In this document: in pieces, positions 1-7,502 of the stretch
How the letters are laid out: every line of letters begins with the position of its first letter
How positions within the stretch are numbered: the stretch's first letter is position 1
Source: CAZODA01 sp964578485
GTDB lineage: Bacteria; Bacteroidota; Bacteroidia; Bacteroidales; Marinilabiliaceae
NCBI GenBank assembly: GCA_964578485.1
Contig: CAZODA010000025.1
Location: 1-41,927 of the forward strand
Direction: 5' to 3'
DNA: 41,927 nucleotides
Notes under the pieces: generated by a model
Seen by the model: the letters and a program-made list of their open reading frames with translations, nothing else
What the model was told of the DNA's origin: nothing
Databases searched by the model: none
Made by a program: the position numbers and the translations under genes

Positions 1-53
1 AAGTGCTACATTACTATTTTCCGATTTTGGTACATTGTTATTTTCCGGTTACA
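1..53. mobile_element. Terminal end of an IS21-family-like insertion sequence (partial)
   Basis: Read on the minus strand from position 53, the sequence begins with TG (TGTAACCGG) and holds two successive copies of a ~22-bp repeat. Their cores are CGGAAAATAACAATGTA and CGGAAAATAGTAATGTA. IS21-family elements are known for multiple internal terminal repeats and for ends of the form TG...CA, and the plus-strand edge here reads ...GGTTACA. The repeat architecture is seen directly; the family assignment is inference. The istA/istB-type genes would lie to the left, outside the window, so only the outer edge is present. No target duplication can be tested with one end. Confidence 0.5.
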
Positions 54-559
54 CCTGTCTCACTGTTTATATTAATCATTAAGTTTGGGTAAACGAATTC
101 ACGCAGATTAACACGAATTTATAGGCTGAAAGCCTAATATATTACAGCATCCCGCATCGGCGAGCCTCGCGGGACAGGTTGGGGCAACGCCCTATGTTGC
201 AGAACACCACCACCATTTGCGCCTTGAAGAGGCAACATAAAATTAATGAAAAATAGAAGAAGGTCACATTCCTGACGGAATGTGGGTGGAGAGGGATGAA
301 CCTATTTTCTACCGAGCGTTGCAATCCTACGGATTGCGGTGCTTATAAAATCGAGTTGTTCCGTAAATAAAAAACCATCCATTAAGAATGAAACTCTTGT
401 AAAAAAACCAGTTACGTAAAAATCATTCCGTAGGAATGAATCGCTCGGTAAAACCAATAATAGTGTTTCATCTTGCATTCCGTTAGGTTTTTTAGCGTAG
501 CGAAATCCCGCCGAGGCTTGCCGAAGGCGGGGGTTGCTGTATATGAGGGTTTTACCTTG
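54..559. repeat. Gene-free region of short palindromic modules
   Basis: This stretch has no convincing gene. It contains several short perfect palindromes: AGGCT-GAA-AGCCT at 123-135, CACATTCC-TGAC-GGAATGTG at 265-284, GCAATCC-TAC-GGATTGC at 321-337 and CATTCC-GTA-GGAATG at 424-438. There are also GC-rich hairpins with CCCGC/GCGGG-type arms near 151-173 and 507-531. The modules at 305-337 and 424-453 are inverted copies of one another, sharing TTTT..ACCGAGCG followed by an ATTCC-TAC-GGAAT-like palindrome. Such modules resemble interspersed palindromic repeats common between Bacteroidota genes; that comparison is from general knowledge, not a search. Confidence 0.6.
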
Positions 560-631
560 CAAATCAACTAATCATCACATCAACTAATCTGCTAATCAAC
601 TAATTAACTAATCATCACTTCTACTAATTAA
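560..631. repeat. Octamer repeat array 1 (CTAATNNN x9)
   Basis: Nine consecutive 8-bp units in constant phase follow the pattern CTAATNNN, with some divergent units (caaatcaa, ctaatcat, cacatcaa, ctaatctg, ctaatcaa, ctaattaa, ctaatcat, cacttcta, ctaattaa). It is separated from the second array by a section containing CGAAACCC-like repeats (about 635-665). It is AT-rich and non-coding. The role is unknown. Confidence 0.75.
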
Positions 632-693
632 TAACCCGAAACCCAAAACTCGAAACCCGAAACTATTTTAAACGACGTAGTCCTAAACTTTTT

Positions 694-780
694 CAATTTG
701 CTAATTAACTAATCTGCTAATCCACTAATTAACTAATTTACCAATCAACTAATTAACCAATTTGCTAATCCACTAATTTG
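694..780. repeat. Octamer repeat array 2 (ten exact-phase units) overlapping the DUF4249 gene end
   Basis: From 701 to 780 there are exactly ten 8-bp units without a phase break: ctaattaa, ctaatctg, ctaatcca, ctaattaa, ctaattta, ccaatcaa, ctaattaa, ccaatttg, ctaatcca, ctaatttg. A partial unit precedes them at 694-700. Consensus is CYAATYNN. The last two units lie inside the 3' end of the minus-strand DUF4249 gene and supply its last codons and its TAG stop (765-767). Confidence 0.8.
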
Positions 781-1694
781 CTTTCATCGGGGTACACGTA
801 ATAGTTGCTAACTGCAAATCCTCCCCAATTACCGATTCCTCCTTCAATATTACTTCTTACTTGTCGTGATGCTGCTGTAAAGGGATTTGAGCTTCCGAAG
901 GTTTCTTCATGATATGATTCCCAAAATTTATATTGTTCCCGGTCGATGCGGCAGACTTTAAGTATCACGGTGTCTTTTTCATTATACAGGAATTCAGCAT
1001 CTCTCATTTTCATAAAAGAATCCGGTCCTTTATTTAGTGACAAAGTGATTTTTTCTTCCGGAAAGAATCGTGCATCAAAATTTGCTAATAAACAGGGGCT
1101 AAAGCCTCTTGTACCGGAGTAGCTCCTTGTATAAAAGCGATAAAACACTTCATCATCAGGTTTATTATATAGGCTGACATTAATATTTCCATAGCCGGGC
1201 TGTTCTTTTGCAGCTTCGAACCATGCCGAATCAACTATTGGCAATTCCGGTATAGTTGTATAAGCATTAAGTTCAAATTCTCCATATTTAATATTAAGCC
1301 TATATGTTTTGCCTGCTTCACCTTTAATAAAGCGTCCCTGATAAAAATATGGAGGAAAGCGATTTTCATCTAATCTAAGAGTCAGCACCTCACTATTTTC
1401 ACCATCAGATACTTCTACTCTCGCCTGTCTAATAATAAGTTTCAACATATCAGCAGAGTCAAGTTCAAAGTAATACGGAACATTACGAGTAATAATAACA
1501 TTTGCATAGCTATTTGTTTCTATTCTTCCTTCAACAACAAACAAAGGATTAAAATCTCTATCCTCTTCAAAAGGTGATTCTTCACAAGCAAAATTCAAAA
1601 GTAAAATTATGCAGAAGCTGCTTATCCACATTATTTTCTTAACAATACTGTCAACAATAACATTCCGAAAGAGATAATTTGTATTATTCTCCAT
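765..1694 (-). CDS. DUF4249-family outer-membrane lipoprotein, partner of a TonB receptor
   Basis: The 309-residue product fits the DUF4249 family: a lipoprotein signal followed by a beta-rich domain with FVVEGRIETN near the N terminus and a YFYQGRF stretch with basic and aromatic residues. A hydrophobic segment ends at Cys37 (LLLNFAC-EES), a likely lipidation site. From the annotated ATG the n-region is long; the internal ATG at 1629-1631 (MWISSFC) would put the Cys at residue 16 and is a plausible alternative start. The gene begins 5 bp after the TonB receptor stop on the same strand, so the two are almost certainly co-transcribed. Family members are known as accessory lipoproteins of TonB-dependent receptors, but the ligand is unknown. 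The last four codons and the stop lie in an octamer repeat array, so the C terminus may not be ancestral. Confidence 0.8.
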   Translation of the reverse strand: MENNTNYLFRNVIVDSIVKKIMWISSFCIILLLNFACEESPFEEDRDFNPLFVVEGRIETNSYANVIITRNVPYYFELDSADMLKLIIRQARVEVSDGENSEVLTLRLDENRFPPYFYQGRFIKGEAGKTYRLNIKYGEFELNAYTTIPELPIVDSAWFEAAKEQPGYGNINVSLYNKPDDEVFYRFYTRSYSGTRGFSPCLLANFDARFFPEEKITLSLNKGPDSFMKMRDAEFLYNEKDTVILKVCRIDREQYKFWESYHEETFGSSNPFTAASRQVRSNIEGGIGNWGGFAVSNYYVYPDESKLVD

Positions 1695-1699
1695 TTTTA

Positions 1700-4066
1700 T
1701 TAAAATTTAAATTGCCAGGAAACTGATGGTAACAAAGGGAAAATAGAAACCTTAAAAGGCTCCACTGTCAGTTCATATTGTTCTATATCGCCATAAGCTT
1801 TAGGAAAAATAAAAAAGGGATTACTACGATTATAAACATTATAAATTGAAAACACCAAGGCTGAATATCTTTTTTCTGTGTCTTTAAATACTCTTGTAGC
1901 AGATAAATCTATTCGGTGATAATCAGGGAATCTAGCGGAATTTCTAGCTCCATAGATATTAATCACATTATTTTCAAAAAAATATCTTCCAATGCTTGGG
2001 GTATATGGTCGTCCGGTTGAATAAACAAAAGTAGCTCCGAACTTCCATTTTTCATTATGATCCATACTCATAACCAAGGAAATATCATGAGGCCTATCAT
2101 AAGCAGTTGGAAACCATCTGCCATTTTCAATCTCTTTAATACTGCTTATGCTTTTAGAAAAAGTATAAGCAAGCCATCCTGTCATTTTCCCTTTTACTTT
2201 ACTTAGCAGATATTCAACACCCCATGAACGTCCTTTTCCAAAAACAAGGCTCTCGACCAATGGGGTATTATCTACGGATTGCATAAAATAATTATTAAAC
2301 TCACTATGATTTTTAGTATGTTTATAATATGCTTCTATTGATGTTTGAAATATTCTGTCATCGGTTAAATGATAATATCCTCCTGCTATTTGCCAACCTT
2401 TTTGTACCGGTATATCAAGGCCGGAGGCGACCCAAAAATCTAAGGGAAATGACACTGATGTAGCATTAACCATATGTGCAAACTGATGGTTACGATTAAA
2501 TGATAATTTCAATGATGAAAGATTAGAAAGCATAAATCTTAAGGATGCCATCAGGTCGGGAGAAATAAAATGAGCAGCAGCTTTTCCACCTTTATAAAAT
2601 ATTGTATCTGACAAAACTCCTTCTTCATCATATATAAATTTATTGTATGGACCATAGTGGACTGAATAATTGAGCCGTGTTCCGGCACTAAACATCCATC
2701 TATTGGTCAATTGTCCATCGATAGAAAAAAACATGCTGTATTCACCGAGATAATAGTTATCTACACTGCCAAAATCAAATTCTATTTGTTGAGTACCTAT
2801 ATTACTGCTATTGGGTATGAATTTTTGATATTTATTATCGAGCCCTGCTGAATATTTAAAATTATCGGTAGTATAAACGACTTTAGATTTTTGTCCTAAT
2901 GCCCTCACTCCCGAAGTCAGCAACAAATCATAAGCAGGATTTCTGAGTTTAATATCAAAGTCATAATCAGAGTAATACAAATTATGAAACAATGAAAAAT
3001 TAGGACTTAATTTATGGTTCCAATTAAACGACAAAAGCTCATTTCCCCATGTAAGGTCGGCATCAAGTAAAATGGCAGGCGTAACCATAGAAAATATATC
3101 TCTTCCCTTATATAAATTTATTTGTAAATGATGATTAGGATTCGGTTTAAAAATTACTCCTCCATTTATATCATAAAAATCATAATCTGATTGGAATTCA
3201 ACAGAACGACTATTAATAATCTCAAGATCATCCATCAATCTAAGGATCATACCAATATGAGACCTCCTAAATCCAAAAAATACAGATAATTTGTCATCTA
3301 CAAGAGGAGTATTTATCATAGCACCGGTAGATAATATTCCTAAATTAATTCCACCGCTTGTTGATTTCGGTATATTATTATCCGAGTTGCTTAAAATTAC
3401 AGATGACAAGCGATTACCATATTCAACAGGAATACCGGATTTTATTAGCTCTACATGATTAACAATATCAGGATTAAAAACTGAATAAAATCCAAGTAAA
3501 TGCGAAGGATTATATACAGGGGCACCATCTAAAAGTATTAGATTTTGATCGAAATACCCACCTCTTATATAAATAGAAGCATCACCTTCCCCACCCGTAC
3601 GGTAACCCGGCATCAACTCAAGGGTCTTAAATAAATCAGCCTGCCCCAAAAACAATGGTAAATAACGACTATCTTCAGTGCTAAGATCAATTATACCTGT
3701 TCTTGTATCCCTAATAAATTTTGAATCTGAACTATGCACAATAGTAACCTCTTCAATTTCAACATTTAAAGGATACATTTCAAATTCAATAGTATCAGAT
3801 TTAGAAAATTGGTATAAAAAATGACCGCTATGATAGCCCAAGGCAGTAATTGAAATATGAAAAATTGAATCAGAAGATGAAAAATAAAAAAAGCCATAAT
3901 CATCAGTAACAGCTACATCGCGACTACCAACATATATTTTTGCACCACTAAGAGCTTCTGTCGTATGCCCATCGACGACCCTACCAAGGACAGGAAGATT
4001 GGCGGCAAGAGGCAAGCTAAATCCAAACAAGACAATAAAAAAAACTACGATTTCCGGTTTCCTCAT
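1700..4066 (-). CDS. TonB-dependent receptor with carboxypeptidase-regulatory-like N-terminal domain
   Basis: The 788-residue protein starts with a signal peptide (about residues 1-22). A carboxypeptidase-regulatory-like beta-sandwich follows at ~25-100 (GRVVDGHTTEALSGAKIYV, then DDYGFFYF). The plug domain (~115-230) carries IYIRGGYFDQNLILLDGAPV and YNPSHLLGFYSVFN. The rest is an aromatic-rich beta-barrel ending in ...SWQFKF, with the terminal Phe typical of BAM substrates. It should import a ligand across the outer membrane using TonB energy. No SusD-like gene is present; the partner is the DUF4249 lipoprotein gene 5 bp downstream. The substrate cannot be told from sequence; this pairing is not the glycan-type SusCD system. 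Upstream lies a 272-bp divergent spacer shared with the AbgT transporter gene. Confidence 0.88.
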   Translation of the reverse strand: MRKPEIVVFFIVLFGFSLPLAANLPVLGRVVDGHTTEALSGAKIYVGSRDVAVTDDYGFFYFSSSDSIFHISITALGYHSGHFLYQFSKSDTIEFEMYPLNVEIEEVTIVHSSDSKFIRDTRTGIIDLSTEDSRYLPLFLGQADLFKTLELMPGYRTGGEGDASIYIRGGYFDQNLILLDGAPVYNPSHLLGFYSVFNPDIVNHVELIKSGIPVEYGNRLSSVILSNSDNNIPKSTSGGINLGILSTGAMINTPLVDDKLSVFFGFRRSHIGMILRLMDDLEIINSRSVEFQSDYDFYDINGGVIFKPNPNHHLQINLYKGRDIFSMVTPAILLDADLTWGNELLSFNWNHKLSPNFSLFHNLYYSDYDFDIKLRNPAYDLLLTSGVRALGQKSKVVYTTDNFKYSAGLDNKYQKFIPNSSNIGTQQIEFDFGSVDNYYLGEYSMFFSIDGQLTNRWMFSAGTRLNYSVHYGPYNKFIYDEEGVLSDTIFYKGGKAAAHFISPDLMASLRFMLSNLSSLKLSFNRNHQFAHMVNATSVSFPLDFWVASGLDIPVQKGWQIAGGYYHLTDDRIFQTSIEAYYKHTKNHSEFNNYFMQSVDNTPLVESLVFGKGRSWGVEYLLSKVKGKMTGWLAYTFSKSISSIKEIENGRWFPTAYDRPHDISLVMSMDHNEKWKFGATFVYSTGRPYTPSIGRYFFENNVINIYGARNSARFPDYHRIDLSATRVFKDTEKRYSALVFSIYNVYNRSNPFFIFPKAYGDIEQYELTVEPFKVSIFPLLPSVSWQFKF

Positions 4067-4338
4067 ATATATTGAGTCTGCTGTTTAATGAAATATGATA
4101 AAAATAGAAAAAATGAATTTATTCTGATAATATTAGTAATAATTATTTTCAGGATACTTTCAACAATACTTCAACAGTTTTACATGCAGACAAAGAACAA
4201 GAAAATATATTTTATTTTCAACGAAAATAAACAACTATTCTTATGCTAGTTAAATAGCATAATATTCTATTTTTTATATGTTTGTTTGTGTTAATATGTT
4301 TTGAAGAAAAATAAGAACTTATTGCATTTAAAAATTTT
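4067..4338. promoter_or_regulatory. Divergent intergenic region (TonB receptor / AbgT transporter)
   Basis: This 272-bp AT-rich spacer lies between two divergent start codons and must hold both promoters. On the plus strand a TATGTTTG at 4277-4284 matches the Bacteroidota -7 consensus TAnnTTTG, 54 bp before the AbgT start, but I see no clear TTTG at the -33 distance. No matching -7 element was found on the minus strand for the receptor, which may depend on an alternative (for example ECF) sigma factor; that is inference. Confidence 0.35.
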
Positions 4339-5874
4339 ATGACTAAAACTCCAAAAAAGAAAAAGAATTTTTTTGATTTTTTTCTCAACTTCCTTGAAAA
4401 AGGTGGTAATGCACTCCCCCATCCGGCTACACTATTCGCACTATTTGCTATTGGAGTCCTGCTTTTATCAGCTATTGGAAGCTGGTTGAACTGGCAGGCA
4501 GTTCATCCTGCCACAAATGAAAATATTTCAGTAATTAATTTGCTATCAAAGGAAGGCCTTCGATATATTATTGAAGAAATGGTTAATAACTTCACGAGTT
4601 TTGCACCACTTGGTATTGTTTTGGCTGCAATGCTTGGAATAGGAATAGCTGAAACAAGCGGACTTATTGGTGTATTTATTCGCATGCTGGTACTTTCTGC
4701 TCCACGAAAAATTTTAACCTTTGTTATTGTCTTTGCAGGAATTTTATCTAATGCAGCCAGTGATATTGGATATGTATTACTGATTCCATTAGCAGGAATA
4801 ATTTTTCATGCATCAGGGCGGCATCCTTTTGTTGGAATGGCTGCAGCTTTTGCAGGAGTATCAGGTGGCTTTAGTGCAAACCTAATAATATCAACAATTG
4901 ATCCCTTGCTTGCAGGATTATCTGAAGAAGCAGCTCATTTTATTGATCCTCACTATCATGTAAATCCAACAGCTAATTACTATTTTATGGCAGTATCTAC
5001 AATATTAATAGCATTTTTAGGTACAATAGTTACTGAAAAAATTGTAGAACCAAGATTTGGTAAATATAAAGGAGAAATAAAACAAGAAACTATAGAAGTG
5101 CTCAGCCAAAAGGAAAAGAAAGGACTACGATGGAGTATGATAGTTTTTGTTTTCTGGGTATTGATAATATTGGCAGGGATAATACCGGAAAACGGACTAC
5201 TGCGCGGCGCTAATGGTGGCTTACTCTCTTCCCCGGTAATAAAGGGAGTTATTACTTTCCTCATTCTTATAGCAGGAAGCATGGGAATTGTGTATGGTGC
5301 AATTACAGGAGTATTTAAAAGTGACAAAGATGTAGCCAATGGAATGGCGCTAAGTTTAAAAACTTTAACACATTATATTGTTCTGGTATTTTTTGCAGCA
5401 CAATTTGTTTCATATTTCAGGGAAAGCAACATTGGGGTTATTATGGCAATAAAAGGAGCCGAAACACTTGTAAAAGCCAATATTGGAGTAATTCCTCTGA
5501 TGCTCATGTTTGTTGTTCTCGCAGCTTCTATTAATATGCTGATGGGAAGTGCATCTGCCAAATGGGCAATTATGGCTCCCATATTCGTTCCTATTTTTAT
5601 GCTTTTAAATTTTTCCCCCGAATTATCTCAAGCCGTATATAGAATAGGAGATTCGGTTACAAATCCAATATCGCCAATGATGAGCTTCTTTGCATTAATT
5701 ATTGCATATTTTCAAAAATATGATAAAAATACAGGATTAGGAACTATAATCGCAACCATGCTCCCATACAGTATTGCTTTTTTTATAGGATGGAGCTTAC
5801 TTCTTATTTTGTGGATATTAACAGGAACACCTCTTGGACCGGGAGCGGGGCTATTTTATGAGTTGCCAATTTAA
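4339..5874 (+). CDS. AbgT-family transporter (aminobenzoyl-glutamate/antimetabolite type)
   Basis: The 511-residue integral membrane protein matches the AbgT family in length and pattern: an N-terminal basic stretch and FLEKGGNALPHPATLF, the GIGIAETSGLIG segment, the ILSNAASDIGYVLLIPLAG helix region, and near the C terminus MGSASAKWAIMAPIFVP and GDSVTNPISPMMSFF. About a dozen hydrophobic segments are visible. E. coli AbgT takes up p-aminobenzoyl-glutamate, a folate breakdown product. Other members (MtrF, YdaH) export sulfonamides or p-aminobenzoate, so direction and substrate remain open. It is monocistronic: divergent from the TonB receptor gene and convergent with the DUF1508 gene, with a strong hairpin in between. 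The ATG is preceded by an AT-rich leader without a recognisable ribosome binding site. Confidence 0.9.
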   Translation: MTKTPKKKKNFFDFFLNFLEKGGNALPHPATLFALFAIGVLLLSAIGSWLNWQAVHPATNENISVINLLSKEGLRYIIEEMVNNFTSFAPLGIVLAAMLGIGIAETSGLIGVFIRMLVLSAPRKILTFVIVFAGILSNAASDIGYVLLIPLAGIIFHASGRHPFVGMAAAFAGVSGGFSANLIISTIDPLLAGLSEEAAHFIDPHYHVNPTANYYFMAVSTILIAFLGTIVTEKIVEPRFGKYKGEIKQETIEVLSQKEKKGLRWSMIVFVFWVLIILAGIIPENGLLRGANGGLLSSPVIKGVITFLILIAGSMGIVYGAITGVFKSDKDVANGMALSLKTLTHYIVLVFFAAQFVSYFRESNIGVIMAIKGAETLVKANIGVIPLMLMFVVLAASINMLMGSASAKWAIMAPIFVPIFMLLNFSPELSQAVYRIGDSVTNPISPMMSFFALIIAYFQKYDKNTGLGTIIATMLPYSIAFFIGWSLLLILWILTGTPLGPGAGLFYELPI

Positions 5875-5880
5875 TATTAA

Positions 5881-5929
5881 GCATATAAAAAAAGATAATC
5901 CGTTTTAGATTAATACCTAAAACGGATTA
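5881..5929 (-). terminator. Hairpin terminator between convergent genes
   Basis: There is a perfect 13-bp inverted repeat, TAATCCGTTTTAG (5896-5908) and CTAAAACGGATTA (5917-5929), with an 8-nt loop. On the minus strand it is followed by a T-rich tract (complement of 5887-5893, all A). This makes it a good intrinsic terminator for the DUF1508 gene. It probably also stops AbgT transcripts, although the plus strand lacks a U-tract after the stem. Confidence 0.75.
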
Positions 5930-5991
5930 CCATACCCAAACCAAAATCAAAATCTACCAACTATTTATCATGTAATTAACAACTAAAAAAG

Positions 5992-6321
5992 TTAAAATGC
6001 CAAGTCCTCCTCGAAAGCAGTATCCAAATTGTTTTGTATGCATACTATGCGTCTGATACATTCGATCTTGCTTCCAAAAGGTGCACTCATAGCAAGAAGA
6101 TGACCATCATTACTACGTAAATGAAATACATAACGGCCACTATCTGTTTGCCACTTATCGAACTTTGCCCTTGACCGGACAAACTGGCGCAAACTACGAA
6201 TGCCATCACGACACTCTGTTTTTGTGGCAAATCTGGGGCTCCACAATAGTGGTTTATTATCTGAATCTTTCAAATGAAACTGATAGGCCCCTCCTGATTT
6301 TTTAGAAATTATAAATCTCAT
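5992..6321 (-). CDS. DUF1508 (YegP-like) tandem-domain protein
   Basis: The 109-residue product consists of two tandem copies of the short DUF1508 fold. The first (about 1-50) has FIISKKSGGAYQFHLKDSDN and KTECRDGIRSLR. The second (about 53-104) has DSGRYVFHLRSNDGHLLAMS and SKIECIRRIV. Length and tandem layout match E. coli YegP (about 110 residues), which has no established function. The second repeat ends in an acidic tail. It is a single gene, converging on the AbgT transporter gene, with a strong terminator hairpin about 60 bp after its stop. I found no clear promoter motif in its 277-bp upstream region. Confidence 0.85.
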   Translation of the reverse strand: MRFIISKKSGGAYQFHLKDSDNKPLLWSPRFATKTECRDGIRSLRQFVRSRAKFDKWQTDSGRYVFHLRSNDGHLLAMSAPFGSKIECIRRIVCIQNNLDTAFEEDLAF

Positions 6322-6544
6322 ATTACAAAACGGTTAAGGTTTAATAAAATAAAGAACATTTTGCCAAATCCAGTTAAACATAACTATTTTTTAATCTCAA
6401 CTTTTTATTGCTTAACAAAATGCGATTATCACATTACAACCTTGATTATTATTAGTGAGCTTTAGATAGTAAGATAACACATTTAATTTAGTTTGTCAAG
6501 TTTTTATGATAAAAAAGGAAAGTTATCAACATCTTATTAACAAT

Positions 6545-6576
6545 CTTGTGTTAATTAAAATTTAATCATAAATTTG
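6545..6576 (+). promoter_or_regulatory. Bacteroidota-type promoter for the XRE/S24 regulator
   Basis: A CTTG at 6545-6548 (one base from the -33 TTTG) lies 20 bp from TAAATTTG at 6569-6576, a full match to TAnnTTTG. The spacing is within the 19-21 bp known for the primary sigma factor of Bacteroidota. Transcription would start near 6583, about 16 nt before the ATG at 6599. Confidence 0.5.
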
Positions 6577-6598
6577 TTTTAAATTTAAGCATTCTCTT

Positions 6599-7399
6599 AT
6601 GTATATATCTTCCAATATCAGGCTTCTTCGAAAGCGAAAAAAGCTGACTCAAAGTGACTTGTCGGCAATATTAGGAATTAAACGTCCTACTTTAAATAAT
6701 TATGAGAATCAGGTTTCCATGCCTCCTATTGAAATGTTGATTAAACTATCTGATTACTTTAACATTTCCATTGACACATTAATAAGGATAAATCTCTTGG
6801 AGCTCTCGAAATCTAAGTTATTAGAGTTGGAAAACGGCAACGATGTATATATTAAAGGATCTCAATTAAGGGTTCTTGCTTCAACGGTTGGCAGTGATAA
6901 TGAAGAGAATATAGAGCTTGTTCCTGAAAAGGCCAAGGCAGGATACCTTACCGGTTTTGCTGATCCTGAATATATTGTATCACTTCCTGTATTCAGGTTA
7001 CCTTTTCTTGGTAAGGAACGAAAATACCGCACCTTTCAGGTAAGTGGTGATTCTATGTTGCCCATTCCACATGGAGCTTATGTTACCGGAGAATTCATAA
7101 ACGATTGGACGAGTTTAAAGAATGGAGATGCCTGCATATTATTTACCATGAGAGATGGTATTTCCTTTAAAATTATTGAAAACATGATAAATGAAAATAG
7201 GGGCCTGCGTTGTATATCTTTAAATTCGCTTTATGACCCATATTTTGTTCCTATATCTGAAATAAAAGAAATATGGAAATTTGTTCATTATATCAGTCCT
7301 GAGCTACCAACGGAACATCTTGAAGCAAATCAGATGGTTAAAAAATTGAGTGATATAAAAAAGGATATAGATGAAATTAAAAACAAATTATCAGGCTGA
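6599..7399 (+). CDS. XRE-family repressor with LexA-like S24 peptidase domain
   Basis: The 266-residue protein has an N-terminal helix-turn-helix of the XRE type (about residues 4-62: IRLLRKRKKLTQSDLSAILG, then RPTLNNYENQ). A linker and a C-terminal S24/LexA fold (~105-235) follow. The autocleavage parts are all visible: Ala114-Gly115 as a possible scissile bond (KAKAGYLTG), Ser152 in SGDSM as nucleophile, and Lys191 in ISFKII as general base. The Ser-Lys gap of 39 is close to LexA (37). A short coiled tail (VKKLSDIKKDIDEI) ends the protein. The family comprises LexA, CI-like and other stress repressors. It precedes menA by 103 bp in the same direction. It is not obviously phage-borne, since no phage genes are nearby. 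Its targets are unknown. Confidence 0.85.
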   Translation: MYISSNIRLLRKRKKLTQSDLSAILGIKRPTLNNYENQVSMPPIEMLIKLSDYFNISIDTLIRINLLELSKSKLLELENGNDVYIKGSQLRVLASTVGSDNEENIELVPEKAKAGYLTGFADPEYIVSLPVFRLPFLGKERKYRTFQVSGDSMLPIPHGAYVTGEFINDWTSLKNGDACILFTMRDGISFKIIENMINENRGLRCISLNSLYDPYFVPISEIKEIWKFVHYISPELPTEHLEANQMVKKLSDIKKDIDEIKNKLSG

Positions 7400-7502
7400 G
7401 AAATCATTGTTTAAGTTTGTTTATTTTTGCATTCGTTTTAGCAATAATTTATTATAATATGCTTTCCTTTTATTAATAAGGACATCAAATAAAAAATTAC
7501 AA

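Noticed and set aside
142..324. 60-codon minus-strand open frame
   Set aside because: It spans repeat stems, has no recognisable domain and no support from its surroundings.
302..562. 86-codon open frame on the minus strand in the repeat region
   Set aside because: It is built from the palindromic modules and its sequence follows the repeats (RRIATLGRK, KPNGMQDE), without a start context or a protein family.
560..780. Possible CRISPR array
   Set aside because: The period is 8 bp with no spacers of 25-40 bp and no cas genes, so it is a simple tandem repeat.
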